Notes under the pieces: generated by a model
The model's input: only the letters and a program-made list of their open reading frames with translations
Databases searched by the model: none
What the model was told of the DNA's origin: nothing
Translations under genes and position numbers: made by a program
In this document: one piece after another, positions 44,341 to 56,445 of the stretch
Layout of the letters: each line of letters starts with the position of its first letter
Numbering within the stretch: the stretch's first letter is position 1
Source: Favolaschia claudopus
Taxonomy: Eukaryota; Basidiomycota; Agaricomycetes; Agaricales; Mycenaceae
Assembly: GCA_037176885.1 (NCBI GenBank)
Contig: JAWWNJ010000204.1
Coordinates: 186,001-250,000 of the forward strand
DNA: 64,000 nucleotides
Direction of reading: 5' to 3'

Positions 44341-45154
44341 TCATTCCTCCTCGTCCATCTCCACAATATCCCAGTTACGACCCGACTTCACGACCTTTCC
44401 AGGAATAACTTTCTTCTGGGTCTGTGAGTCTTTCCCCTCGAGGTCGCAGTATGCGGGTGGTGGCCTGTCTCTTTGTTGGAGGTAATTCTTCAACGTAGTC
44501 TTCATCTTCTTCCTCCCTTCGGCGAATTTGCGGATGCCCCTCGATGGAAATTACAGGATGCCTCCGTTTTCGAGAGTTGAGACGCAGATAGTTAGTTGGT
44601 CGATACGTGGGATCAAATGTTGTGTGGAGTTCGTTGAATTCCCTTAACATGGCCGTAAAACGCTCGGAGTCCCAGAATTTTCTGTGACGCAAGACTTGAA
44701 GATGCATAGCCAGAATCATAGCGCGTTGCGCTGGCAGAAATCGTTGGTCTCTAACCTGAAATACCGTAAGTGTTTATTCCAACAAGCAACACTGAAGATA
44801 ACACACTCTATTTTCGGGATTCAGGATTTTGCGACGTTCATATTGGACGCGGCTGGGATTGAGCAAGATTGTGCTAATATCTGCGATGGATGGGCCCGGG
44901 CCATCGATCGCGGGCCTGCCAGCAATGAGCTGAGCAGGCTTCATGTGGGGATGTTCATTTACAACGCCTCTGAGCTGACCCTGTTCGCGTAGAGTCAAAT
45001 GCCGCACGGGGAACCGGCTCGTGGTGGTGATAACCGGAATGGCTGAAGTGTGCGCCGTCCCCCAAGATCCAAGATAGGCATTCATAGATTTTCTAGATAA
45101 CTTATCACCAGAATCTTGCGGAAATTGAATAGTTTGGCTCCGGGTGCACGACAA
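44341..45154 (-). pseudogene. Chimeric element gene: Mutator-type N-terminal segment joined to PHD-gene C-terminus
   Basis: The 5' part reads FPVRHLTLREQGQLRGVV, then AQLIAGRPAIDGPG, SIADISTILLNPSRVQYERR. In my memory this order follows the zinc finger in basidiomycete Mutator-type transposases; no database check was possible. A 51-bp intron (44756-44806) joins in phase to VRDQRFLPAQRAMILAMHLQ and then VLRHRKFWD, which aligns with the last ~125 codons of the gene at 48380-49997. A surplus G in the CCCC run at 44434-44437 shifts the frame before the conserved LPGKVVQSG-type end, whose stop lies at 44341. The DDE core is missing between the two parts, consistent with an internal deletion. Confidence 0.5.
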
Positions 45155-45929
45155 AAGCTTTCACCCTCTTTTGTCCTCATAACACATCCAATATTCCCCC
45201 AGGAAAGGCTTAGCTGGAGGAAGACGTTGGATTTAACTCAAGATGCTAGCATACCACGCTTGAGAATCCTTCCACATCAAAATATCTCGATTCAAAATCC
45301 GTAAGTTAGAACAGAGTCAGAACATTCCAACAGTTCTGCTCTTACATTAATCGACTAATTCAGCCCCAAGCAAGGTCAGTACAGATAGTAATGACCCCTA
45401 AGTATCATCCAAAAATTACTGCTGGCGTCAGCCTCCCCAAAAGCGCCTTTCGGCGGTGGGTTCATCACGACCGACCAGCAAGAACACGGTCACGTGATCA
45501 ACATGACGATTGTCACGACAAAAGAATGCTGGGGAAATGGGACTTCTTCTTGATCAATTTGGCACGTTAGGTGAGTCTAAGCTTTAAGAATCAAAATCTC
45601 AAGCCTACATGTCGCTATCCTGTCAGGTACAGCAGCAAAATCAATATTTAGAAATTCTCAGATACGGAATTGAGCTTGGACAAGAGCAAGTGGAAAATGT
45701 TGCGTATGAGAGATTCACATTACTTTTCCTGGATATCCTATGGATGGGAATCTTTTCTCTCAGTTGCTTTAAAGGACTTGAGGACTGAGCAAATACTGAG
45801 TTGAGGTAAGCTTGATATCGGAGCGGAAACACAATTAGTTGAAACCAAGTAGTTCAATTGGAGTGATTCCTTCAACAAGATAAGAGATATAAGCGAGCCG
45901 TTCAATTCGTTAAATTTCTGCTTCCGTGG

Positions 45930-46883
45930 CTAATCTGCATCTGGATCTATCATCCTCTCATGATCCGAATTTGTTGCTGCATCCTGCGGCTGTATGACTT
46001 TGATACAAATTAACGGCACCCATCTTGGAACTACAGAACAACTTACCAGGATCGCTTTTGGGATCTTGTAGTTGGGGTTCCGGTACTGGGCTATCTTCAA
46101 GCGCTGGTTCGCCTCAAACCTCATGTTAGCACATGACAGTAGGAGCAAAAACTCGAAAGTCAACTCACCTTCATCCCGTTGCGGAACGGAGCTCTGAGGC
46201 GAATCGGCACGGCGCGGATTCAACGATTCGGGTGGTTGAGATGACATGAGAGATACGGGTTGTCTTGAAATAAAAGACTGGAGTTGGGGTGGCTTGGATT
46301 TCGGAGTAGAAAGCGAATGAGTATATCTTGAATGACTGTGAGTGTGGTTGCACTCAAAGACGGCACCACCCCTGTATTGAATAATCAACCATTCAACTTT
46401 GCACGAACGATGACGAAGCTTCAACCCGCAGGTGCATTCCGATTGTACCTGCCGAGCAATATTTGCGCCGGGGGCAATTTGGGTAAGGCATACTTTCGAT
46501 TCACATTCGACCACCCCGGCGCATTGGAAACGAGAAACTTTGCCCTTTTCCGGTGTAGCAGCGGTTGGTGAGCCTTGCTTCCCAGGAAGCCGATCCCCAA
46601 CCCAGTAGATAGCAAGCTGAGAGGTATCTTCGAGTTGTTGAGGTGTGAAATGGCACCTGAGGCGACCGTCCGGGAAGCCGTCCCACGACGGCAATGGAAT
46701 TGTCGATAATGGAGCTTCCTCGTCCAAACGAGGGGGCGCAGACGCGGTGCCCTGAGGGAGGGGTGGCGGAGTAGATTGGTGTACGGGAGCAGGAGCGAGA
46801 TCGCTCTCAGCGGGAGCGGTGGCTGGCGTAGGCATTGGCAGTGAAGAATTTTGTTTGCGCTGAGGGCGGGAGGTTGTTGGCAT
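45930..46883 (-). CDS. Zinc-finger protein, WRKY/GCM/FLYWCH-like, 282 aa, intact
   Basis: Three exons (46883-46169, 46112-46047, 45997-45930) with 56- and 49-bp GT-AG introns give an uninterrupted 282-codon frame. The N-terminus is Pro/Ala-rich. Next comes CHFTPQQLEDTSQLAIYWVG, then the likely zinc finger: FQCAGVVECESKVC, CTCGLKLRHRSC, YRGGAVFECNHTHSHSRYTH. Cys-rich fingers ending in H-x-H of this kind occur at the N-terminus of Mutator-like transposases and in WRKY/GCM1-type DNA-binding proteins. The tail is Ser/Pro-rich and acidic (EPALEDSPVPEPQ, MIDPDAD). It lies within the Mutator-like element bounded by 43962 and 47820 and may bind its CCGC arrays; that is inference. I chose the ATG at 46883 because upstream codons include an acceptor-like TTTATCAG. 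Confidence 0.6.
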   Translation of the reverse strand: MPTTSRPQRKQNSSLPMPTPATAPAESDLAPAPVHQSTPPPLPQGTASAPPRLDEEAPLSTIPLPSWDGFPDGRLRCHFTPQQLEDTSQLAIYWVGDRLPGKQGSPTAATPEKGKVSRFQCAGVVECESKVCLTQIAPGANIARQVQSECTCGLKLRHRSCKVEWLIIQYRGGAVFECNHTHSHSRYTHSLSTPKSKPPQLQSFISRQPVSLMSSQPPESLNPRRADSPQSSVPQRDEGELTFEFLLLLSCANMRFEANQRLKIAQYRNPNYKIPKAILVSCSVVPRWVPLICIKVIQPQDAATNSDHERMIDPDAD

Positions 46884-46962
46884 GATTTGACTCTTCTCCT
46901 CTCGTACCCAGCCTTGAAGCTGACCTGATAAATAATTACGATGAAAAGGTGAGAAAGGTTGA

Positions 46963-47240
46963 TCATGCAAGCATGCCTTCGCTATTGTAATATGGGACTA
47001 GTCGTGTCCGACTCGGACGACGCCGAGTGGAAGCATCCTCCGTATTCCCTAGGTGGTACACAGAAACAAGCAGATAAATGAGAATGAACCCGTATAAGAC
47101 AAGAATGGCGGGGATTGTGAACGGTGATCCTAGGGAAGAGTAGACCCATTCTCCAAGAGCTACGAGGCGACTATGATTGGTCATGGCCAACAGAACGACA
47201 AGTGTGCCGTTGACGATGAGTGAGGCGATGACACAAGATT
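46963..47240 (-). pseudogene. Fragment of a polytopic membrane protein
   Basis: The frame reads CVIASLIVNGTLVVLLAMTN and, after one loop, FTIPAILVLYGFILIYLLVS, giving two hydrophobic helices, then a basic Arg-rich tail. Upstream sequence passes into the CCGC-rich terminal array, so no start is present. It is probably host sequence captured or invaded by the element; no family assigned. Confidence 0.3.
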
Positions 47241-47359
47241 ATTGCCGACTGAGCCCAAGAAAAGTGAAAGTTGGTGTGCGAGTTACAACAAGGCAAACCA
47301 TAAGTGGAGCCGTCGAAGGCGCGATATACTTATAACTTATTACTAAATCAATCTTTGAA

Positions 47360-47820
47360 CTGGCAGACCAGCGCCGCAGGTGTACCGTGTGTGAGGTATG
47401 AAGCGCCGCGGTAGGTATGAGGTGTGCCGCGTCGTTGCTGAGACCCGCCGCATCCACCGTTTGACAGCGCCGCATACTACCGCGCGACGCGGCGATATCG
47501 CCGCGTCAAAGAGGAGTGGCGCGGCGAAGTTGTCACAAATTTCGCCGCGGCCGCCGCTCGATCGCCGCTTCTTACCGTACCACCGCCGCATCAGCCCTCC
47601 GATAAAACTTCTACAAGATGGACTGGGAACACAATGTTGACTCTCTACCCAGGCTATCTATACAAGCTTCTAAGTGAGTACATAGTGGCCCCATATATTG
47701 TAGCCTAAACATACAAGAATGTGGGATACACGCTCACTATGATTAGGCCTACCGCTTGACCCGCCGCAGACCCGCCGCGTGACGGCCGCGCCAACTCGAC
47801 GCGGCGAAATAATTTTGCCC
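47360..47820. repeat. CCGC/GCGGCG subterminal array, short element right end
   Basis: More than twenty GCCGC/GCGGC words lie within 460 bp. Bases 47518-47820 align along their length with 57466-57762. Confidence 0.7.
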
Positions 47821-48379
47821 CTTTCGCAACACACGGAACGTCATATAAAATCGGTTAAAAGCAAAGAATTTTTCTCCTACAGCTTGAATCACCTCGTGAA
47901 CGCTGCCGGAGATGGAAAGAGACCTCGCGTATTATTTTGAAGTAGTCTGCCGTGGCCGTACACCCCGCAAAATCTTGGCGAGATGCTCGCCGAATGTCAA
48001 GATACCTTGAAATCGGCCGATTTTAGACGGGCTAGGTGAAATCGCCGCGTCTACCGCAAACGCGCCGCGTCAGCGCCGCGTCACACACTGTGACTGCCGC
48101 ACCCAAGACCGGGACTGCCGCATTGTTTCTTAAGCACACCGCATACCAAAACATGACTACCGCACGCTGCCGCTGACGACTATCATCCCCAACTCTAGCT
48201 CAAAAATTATAAGTCCTGTGTCATTGATAAATTCTGCTCTAGTACCTTGCTAGTACCTAACAAGCTCTCTACCTGCGATCGTCGCCAACCACCTGTGAGT
48301 CTTATTGGAATAAACAGTAAATAAATAAATCATGTTCCATTTCGTAGTAATACAAACTTGATACTAGCTTAAACTGTAC

Positions 48380-49997
48380 TCATTCCTCATCTACCTCCAC
48401 AATATCCCAGCCACGACCCGACTGCACAACCTTCCCAGGAAGAGGTTTCTTCTGATTTTGTGAGTCTTTTCTTCGCGGCCGCAGCGTCCGAGTCGTAGCC
48501 TGCCGCTTTCTTGCGGGTTTCTCCTCAACATAGTCCGAATCTTCATCTGACTCCCGCTGACGGACTCGTGAAGGGATCTGGACAGCAATCGCTGGGTGCC
48601 TTGTTCTTCGAGGGTGGATACGATGATAGGTGGCTGGTCGATATGTACGATCGAACGCCGTGTGATGTTCTTCGAAATGTTCGAGATGCCGGGAGAACTC
48701 AGCTTGGTCCCAATATTTCCTGTGGCGCAAAACCTTCAAATTCAGCGCCAGAACCATTGCGTGGTGGGCCTCCGCAACCTCATCGTGGGCTGTTGTGACG
48801 TCTTCCTCGACAAGATCAAGAAACATGTCGCCGTTCAAGTTGAGCGGCTCTTCTAACTCGTGTTGAATGGCTAAGAGCTGCAACAATGTTGTGCCAACAC
48901 CTAGAATTCGACGACTCCACTCATCGTTGGAGACAGAAGCTGGGCGAGCTTCCCACAATTTCTCTGTCGGCTGTACCAGCAAGGCTATGAGCTCAGCTGA
49001 AGGCACACTCGGACCTGCAGGGAGCCACTGGGCAATCCGGTCCTGATTATCCCGATGATCCTCTGGCCGATCCACAAAGAACTCGTTATACGAGTCAATG
49101 ACAGGATGATCGCGGGGAAAAGCAGTCAACAACTTGACTAACGCAGGAAGAGCCGCATCAAAAATCTCGACGAGAACATGATCATGAGGGGGGTTTCTAG
49201 CGTAGAAGGCTGGGATACGAATTTTCCCTAGCTGTAAAGGGTTGAATAAAAGGATCGCAACTGAAGACAATCATATTCGCACCTGTTTTGATGCGAGCTT
49301 GACTCTCAAAACCGCATCCACAAATCCCCGATCCCGCTTGACGACTGGATAAGGTGGTGCAAGTTCGCCTTCGTGCAGCACCCACTTGATGCAATGCAAA
49401 AACCGAAACTCAAATTCGAGACTTGGGTTTTGCGCGTCGGGGCGATGTTTCTTGAAACGCGCTGGATACCATAGCACATTTTCGGATTCCCAGTTTTCCT
49501 CAACTCGGGGATCTGGGAGCATGATAATCTCCCTGAATCCAAACCTAAAATCAATTTGTTAGAAATGCAACGCACAGAGCAGAAAATATTGTGTACGGTT
49601 CAGTTGTTGATCTTTGCCGACATGTCTGGCAAGTATAAATAGCGACTGGTTCACCATCTTCCCCTATATGGTCCGAGATACATCGCGCATGCGAAAAGAA
49701 CTCGCACTTTGAACACTGGATTTGATTCCGGGTGCTATCGCCATCGGAAAAATCACCGCAGCCAGCGCACTTGATTGGAGCCAACAGTGCACCAGTGGCT
49801 GATTCACTGTCGCTATGCATCGAAGCCGGCCGTGCGTCTGCCGCAGAGCTCGCCTTCACAGCGTCAAGTATGGCGTTATCGATTGAGTCCATCTCCTTCT
49901 CATCCTCCGAGTCAGTCACGGTGAAAAAATGTGTTCGATAGCGCTGTAAATCCGTCACTTTTTCGTTCGTTGGAGACTCGGACGCCGACCGATTCAT
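48380..49997 (-). CDS. PHD-finger protein of the 9.7-kb element, 504 aa, intact
   Basis: Exons 49997-49597, 49544-49283 and 49231-48380, with 52- and 51-bp GT-AG introns, give 504 codons without a break. The N-terminus is Ser/Asp/Glu-rich. Residues about 77-126 form a PHD-type Cys4-His-Cys3 finger (CAGC, CSKC, H-x2-C, CQTC). A domain around FGFREIIMLPDPRVEENW and VLWYPARFKKHRP resembles a Tudor/BAH-like reader, but this is tentative. A helical middle region follows (LIALLVQPTEKLWEA), then LNLKVLRHRKYWD, a basic-acidic DSDYVEEKPARKRQATT tract and the end LPGKVVQSGRGWDIVEVDEE. PHD fingers commonly bind histone H3 tails, so a role in chromatin targeting is possible. The gene ends 350 bp inside the element's left terminus. 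Copies of its C-terminus occur at 44341 and 20917. A start upstream of 49997 cannot be excluded. Confidence 0.65.
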
Positions 49998-50583
49998 CAA
50001 GTATTCCACACTCTGTGTTTGTCGTTTCCTGCTCGCCCATGCCCGACGCTCATCAGACGTAAGTTATTTGAAATGCGGCCCTTCGAGTGCGGCGTATGAG
50101 ATCATTTTTCGGTATTTATTTGAGGTGGAAGTGAGAAGAGCATAGTTTGAATGTACTCACAAGTGGGAAGTGAGTACTTTCAGGATACTTTCAAGTCGAT
50201 ACTCCCAAGTTTTCGTCAACTCGGAAGTCGAGCACCGAACAACGCGGAGATGGTTGCCATGTCAATGTCCGAAAATGGTAATCTGAACATCGAACTCCAA
50301 ACTCGCAACTTTCAAGTCGCGATAACATAGCACAACTAGTAAGGTATGAACTACCAAGTGAAAATTGGGAGGGTACAAGGAGTCCCTTGATCTGGCCGTG
50401 AGAAGTGTGTCTGATGCCCAGAAGTGTGTCTGATGCCGTGTCTACCCAATCAAAATAATCAAACTGACGAAGAACAATGCTGAAAAGAATTATCCGACTG
50501 CTCGAATAGATGCCAGGCAGCCCAACAAGAGTATAGAGGGGTAGAAAGGGATGGATGAGCAATAGAATACACTGGTCATCGAG

Positions 50584-51244
50584 TCAAAACAATTCTGGAT
50601 GCATTTGTCTAGCCAATGTCAAAGCCTCCGTCCACAAATTTGCAACCTCCGCATGAAGAGAGGGCCCAACTGGGCGTCGCAGAACACGACCAGAATCCTC
50701 GGTCTCACTCGAGGTCTGTGATAGCACGGTAAAGCTTTTTGAGCTGAAGGGCAAATACGTTGGTGCTGCCATTGTCTGCGGGATTGCTTTTGCGATCGAA
50801 AGAGAGCGGAAGACGCAGACGATCTGTCTGTGGTGGAGGAGAGCGTGAAGGTAGAGGACGCCATGGAGTTGGAGTAGGAAGAGGTGGATGAAGCAGAGAC
50901 GTATTCGCCAGAAGATTTGGGTGTCGGCGTTGGTTTGCCGCGAAGCACGAAGCGAACGGGATCATCTTTCCGATGATCGAAGAGAGCAGCGGTACCGCGC
51001 GAGGGGGTGGACTCGCCTTTGGAGCGCTGCGGGAGACATAGGACGAGCTTGCTCCCGCGTCGGACATGGCATCAGATTCCGCAGTTCTGCGCATAGGGAT
51101 TGGATCTCGGTCGGGATTAAATAAACGAGAAGGATGAGCAGAATGCTTTGCGGGATGACGAGTAAGGGAAGCAGAGATCTTGAGACAGCGAGAAAAGTCG
51201 TCAGCATCTGCGTCTGTGTCATTTTGCTGTGGACCGGAAACCAC
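50584..51244 (-). pseudogene. Ser/Pro-rich element protein, frame-broken
   Basis: Three overlapping frames continue one another: QNDTDADADDFSRCLKIS ... PLLSSIIGK, then GKPTPTPKSSGEYVSASSTS, then TVLSQTSSETEDSGRVLRRP and the end LWTEALTLARQMHPELF. At least two frameshifts are required. The product would be low-complexity, Ser/Arg/Pro-rich, with a short helical C-terminus. I do not recognise the family. Confidence 0.35.
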
Positions 51245-53850
51245 TAGCTGCGGATTTGGATGCTTGCGAGCGGTGGGAAGCTGTGGGTGCGGCTGTTCCC
51301 TGTCTCTCTCTGGTCGCTTCGGACACGCGTAGGACTAGAATAGTGGATGTTACTCGGTGAAGTTAAATATTTTGCGGCGGAAAAGACGGACTGTGTTGGC
51401 TGCGTAGTCGGCGCCGACTTCGAGATAAATGGTGCAGGTGTCTGGGTAATGTAAAAAACGAGTCAGAATGAGTGAGAGAAAGAATAGGAGCGCCACGCAC
51501 CTGTATTCCACAGTTTTTGAGCGTGTTGGCGTCAGACACGCTCAGCGTGTGTTTAGCAGACAACGCCGTCGGCGGCGCGATTCGGACGCGTGACGCGTCG
51601 CGTTCGGAAGCGACAAATCGGTGATGGGTTTGGGTTGTGAGGACGAGAAAAGGCGCGAACGCGCGGTTGTGAAATGGCGCGGAAGGCTGTGGGTGGGTTG
51701 ACAGCGTCAGAAAGAGAGAGAGAATGGGCTAGACTCACGCACCTTTACTTGTGGGCAAGTCAGCGCGACCTGACGGTTTGAGCCTGAGACGAGACATCTG
51801 TCGTGGAGAAGGGAAGGAGGTGGGCTGGGTGTTAGAGAGTGCGTGTGGCAGGGCTTTTGAGGGATTTGAGTGAAAATGGAAAGAGGGCGGGCGATGGGCG
51901 GGAGGCGGGCCGATTGGATCGTTACATTGATCGGCATCATTGGCCGGCGGCCGCGGCCTCCGCACCTCCTGAGTCCTCCTCACCAACCCTCATGCTCGAC
52001 CGACAACTCGCTACGTTCCTTGGCGACTGTGCATCTGAAAGCCTGAATTCAAGTATCCCGTCAACTCCTCCATTGATATAAAGAAATTCGGTCACGCTGG
52101 CAGTCTTATTTTGCCGACTTCTACATACTTACTCTGCAAGTTCTGTTACACCCACGCGCAACCTCGTATGTAGCTCTAAGCTTCTTTCCTAGCCTGCGCT
52201 AATATACTCCCGCCCTTTTGCTGCTATTCCGCTCACCCAGCTCATACGGCAGGCAAATTAATTTCTATTTTGCTGTTTCCGCATGCCCTATGCATTTTCA
52301 CTGCGTCTATACTTGGGTTGGTATTCACGTTAGAATTTGTCAGCGAGCAGGAGAATGGTTTTGAACTTCCAAAAGGCCATCCCCACGGCTGCTGTCGGAA
52401 ATGCACGGAAATTTCAAGTCCATGTGCAACGAGTATGGCACATATACTGTGCAAAAAATCAAAATCGACAACTTGGTATATTTGGCACAAGAAAAGCGGC
52501 AACTCGATAAAATCCATGAATATGTACCTGCAACTTTGCATAGGAGACAACTTGATTACAAAGTCAGCAACATTTTGCATCACAACGTTATGGGAAGCAA
52601 CTAAGTTTGGAGACAACTGCGACATGGGGTATCAGCAACTGTGAAGCAGTTGAATGCAACCAAGTGGCGCATCGCTCGGCAAGCCTCTGCCATCACTGCC
52701 GCATCATCAAGCCGTGATTTGCGAATGATGTGGTGAATATTTCTACTTTGAACACGACAAAAATCCTCAGTATGTGAATAGGGATGTCACGGTGTATCTC
52801 TCTGTCTATTTTTTATTATTTTTGAAGCGCAGAAACCCCCATGTACTATGGTTTAAGTGCGTTGACTCGCCTCTTATTCCTCTCTAATAATGATATCAAT
52901 TCACCCTCTCACTTCAATTCTGATTCCTGAATATGTCCCGAGGCAAGCCAAAATAGTTTCTTAAAGTCAAACAGGCAGGTATTCCAACCTTTCAGGTCAC
53001 TTCACAACTACAGTACCGGGAGAATGAAACAACCCTGATGCCGGCGAGCGAAGCCGATTGATTGCTCGGGCCGCGCTGATGGGGCGAACCAAGTTGTAGA
53101 AGTCGTATTGGGTCTGCCCGCTGGTTGCCGGAACTACACCGGCGAAGCTCCAAAAGTTGATACAAATATATTTGCCTCAAATCCAACTTGTAGCTAGAGA
53201 ATTAAGAGGGTTGTAGCAGCACATTGTAAAGTTGCCGACAAATAGTCCAGGTTGCCGACAAAATCGAAAGTTGTACTCTGTTTCTCACAAGATGTCGGAA
53301 TTATTTATTGCACAGTATATCGCCCATAAACGAGCTCTTGCGCATTTCTTAGGGAATCAGTTTCTCCAGGGCTAAATCAGCGAGCCAGAATGAAGAGCAG
53401 CAACAACAGACTTACTTACCGTTCCTGGCTGCGCACTACAGAAATGAAACAATCTCTCCTCCCGTTATACTTTTCACTTTCCTTTCGTTTGCATTCGCAC
53501 CCCTTCTTCATCATCGTTGGTCAGCTTTCTTTACACTCCGTCAATCTCACTCTGATTCCTTGCCCACAGGGTTCCATGCCACTTCATTTCTAGGTCTATC
53601 GCGGATGTCAGGTTATAAGTTAGGTGAGTCTCCATATTCCACCTTCTATCTTTACGCTAATTATATGCTGGCTTGAATTGCGCGCGCACGCCTACGCAAT
53701 GAAAGGTATACATAAATTCTATGGATTCAAGTACATGAAACTCACAGTCATATTAACTCGAGTTGAAGATCTCTTCCCAATGCGGTGTCCGACAACCAAC
53801 CCAACGCCGAGTGACCTTCGATTAACATCTCGCTAGCCTTGTATACGGAT
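51245..53850. other. Element interior without recognisable genes
   Basis: Contains repeated GTCAGA(C/A) and GAGAGA motifs at 51450-51740. A hairpin TGTTGGCGTCAGACACGCTC lies at about 51525. Two overlapping 124-127 codon frames (52242-52644) lack motifs. The stretch may hold degraded transposase sequence, but none can be read. Confidence 0.3.
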
Positions 53851-53958
53851 GAGTGAGTTGATTCTTTTTGAGTACCTCCCGGCCTTACTGATCAGCCAGC
53901 TCTTATTCAACTTCAAAACTCGAACCTTGAGCGCCGACTCGGGGACCGCTGCGGACCG

Positions 53959-55440
53959 GTGAGTCGGCTTTTTGTTTCTTTCGCACTTTACTCTTCGTGT
54001 ATTCACCGAATCGCGCAGGATTCACTTAAGTAAATAATGAATGTTAGTTTGAATGTGTCGAGTTTGGGTGGATTTTGTTCCGGTGAGCACGATTTTTAGC
54101 TTTCTGCGTCTACTGTAACTAAAGAAATTTTAAGGGCCGCATTCGTTCGGTTGACATACTATAAAGTTGCTCAGGGTTGGATTTGGTACAAGGTGCCCAT
54201 TTCCAACTCGTTCGCTATTCGAGTCAATCTGAGTTGTTTTTGCAGGCTTTTTCGTTGCATGCCTTGGCTTGACACTGAAATTATGCCGGTATGCTACCAG
54301 GTACGTCTCATTCTTTTGTATTTCTCTACACGAACCAATACTGACCTCACTCTTTTGAACTCTGAAGACCGAAACTATGCAAGCGCCAACCATGCTTTCC
54401 GTGCAAGTCCGACGCCAAAACCATGCCGGTTATGCTGGTAAGTGTTCATTTTGTACCTCAACGCGACTCGAATCAATATTGACTTCGCTTTTATGCACCC
54501 CCAGGCCGAAATCATGCCTTTCTGTCTCCTTCCTCCTTCCACTTCAAGACCGATAGTAAGGTATTTCCGCCTCGGGTGGGTTTGATTACAATTACAATTC
54601 CTTACCGCAAATATCGCCGGTCTGATTTGAATTTTCAAGGACAAACCTATGCCGGTTTGCATCGCGCACGCGCGGCCCATACAATTGAGGTCATACATAT
54701 ATGCACATGTCTTTTACATATCTATTCAATTCATGTGAGTGCAACTCAACGCTAACTCGAACCGACCCTCAATTGACCCTTACCTTTCTACAGCTCAGAT
54801 TCACTTTGTTTTACTTTTCGAATGTTGGCCTCAATTCTCAAATTGCAGGTTTGTTCAACCTGACCGACTCTCGCGTTGCTTTGAATTGAATTGAAGAGAT
54901 GAACTGTTTCAGAGGTAAGCTTTCATTCCCGTTCATTTTCCCCGTGCGCTGATACATAACTCAACTTAGCGCACCGTTCATCGTTAAAGTTCATCACTCA
55001 TCTCTTTCAAGTTTCAATTCAACTCAACTTGCGGCTCGGGATTTCCAGCTTGATTTCAATATAGGTGAGGGTTTCTTTTCATTATTTCGACGCAATTAGA
55101 GCTGTATATGGTTTATTATTTGCTAACGATTCGCCCGCAGATGTCATTATATTTGAGAATAAGTGTCATTTCATTCGAATTGACTAGCTACTCAAGCACG
55201 ATACGCTGGCGATTTTGTCTCGCTCCTCGTGTTTCAACTTCCTGATCCGCTCCGCCCCTCCATCGTCCTCCCGGCGCGAACGCGGGCACACATCAACATC
55301 AATCTCATCTCTCCGCGCTCGCGCTTCCCAAATTGTTTTCCGAACGCGGAGCAGCGACACCTCGATCTATTGAAACAGGTAAGTTGTTTATTCATTCGTT
55401 CGTTCTTCGTCAGAATTGAAAGAACTTACTCAATTTAGAG
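53959..55440 (+). ncRNA. Intron-dense stretch without an evident ORF
   Basis: Good GT-AG pairs occur one after another: 53959-54018, 54301-54367, 54438-54504, 54735-54793, 54915-54969, 55064-55140 (with a GCTAACG branch-like site) and 55379-55438. All are 55-77 bp. The exon-like pieces of 70-282 bp lack a common reading frame. Several end in related words (ATTATGCCGGTATGCT, ACCATGCCGGTTATGCTG, CCTATGCCGGTTTGC). It could be a spliced non-coding transcript or the leader of a decayed gene; transcription is not shown. Confidence 0.3.
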
Positions 55441-56445
55441 TTCTTGTCGTTTTCGAGAGAGTCGGCGCGCGATGTGCCAAATCGGCGTTGTTGAGGGTGT
55501 TGAGGCGGCGCCGGCTGCGGCGGAAGAGCAGGGTTGTGGGGGAGGTGGGATGGCGGCACAGAGGCCGAAAGGGCGGAACGAGCGTGTGGGTGACGTCCGC
55601 ACCATTGTTTCTCTCATACGAGCCCGCGGGAAACTGAACTGAAGCCAACGCCGACATGCCGAGGTTGCAGTATGACGGATATGGGGGGAAACGAAGGCAC
55701 AAATTTCCAGTAGAATATTGTACCAGTCGGAACTGAGAAACTTCCTTAACGACCCTGACGACCCCTATGTGCGTTAGGTGCAGCTCCCTTCATGAATGGG
55801 AAACTCGTTCATGATTCACATGGCGAGGATTTGATGTCGACGCGGATGGTGCTAGGGTGGCAGGGCCCAGAACTGACTGGTAGGATGGTTACGAGTGCCT
55901 GCGTTTGAGCCCGTGCGCTCTCGTACTAAGCGCTCGCGGACAAGAGCTAAAATTTTGCAAATTTAACGTCAAATTTCTTTCCGACGGGTTTGCAACGCAC
56001 CTGCGCTGTTGTCCCGATTTTCATCTTCAGCAGAGCCGCCAGTTCTGGCTGCGGGAGTCGGCGTTGAAGGAGTATTCCCGGTGCTCGGCGAGGAATCGAC
56101 GAAATTGGTGAATAATCTGAAAACCAGAAGGGATGTTGTTGTGATTCTCATTCGTCTGAGCGCAGAATCAGTATGAAGCGAATTGAAAAAAAAGAGGGGG
56201 AAGCAGAGTTGACGAGGGGACTTGGAGAAAAGAGATTTGGTTATGGTCATTTCGGCAATTCTGAGTGAGCGGTGTGGTTGATGGCGTCCACAGTGTGCTA
56301 GGGATGGCTGTATATGGAGGGACTGTGGCTGATGGCGCCATGGGTCTTGAGCTCGTCTTGCAAGTTTGTGGTAAAGAACATTGTATCTTGTCTCCCGATT
56401 AGGAAGTTCGGACTTCGGTTTGACTTCGGTCATCAACCATGGCGT
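55441..56445. other. Element interior, degraded coding scraps
   Basis: A minus-strand frame (55969-56436) ends in a Ser/Thr/Pro-rich tail. Another (55430-55702) is Arg-rich. No domain recognised. Confidence 0.3.

Larger units (their letters stand above)
43962..47820. mobile_element. Mutator-like element, short member, 3.86 kb
   Basis: The left end GGGCTAGGTGAAATCGCCGC and the right end ...GACGCGGCGAAATAATTTTG then CCC are the same as those of the 9.7-kb element at 48029. Both ends carry dense CCGC/GCGGCG arrays (left to about 44130; right from about 47360). Flanking 9-mers (GCAAAGAAA and CTTTCGCAA) do not match, so one flank has changed or the ends come from different insertions. It contains a zinc-finger gene and a chimeric gene, both on the minus strand. 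Confidence 0.65.
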
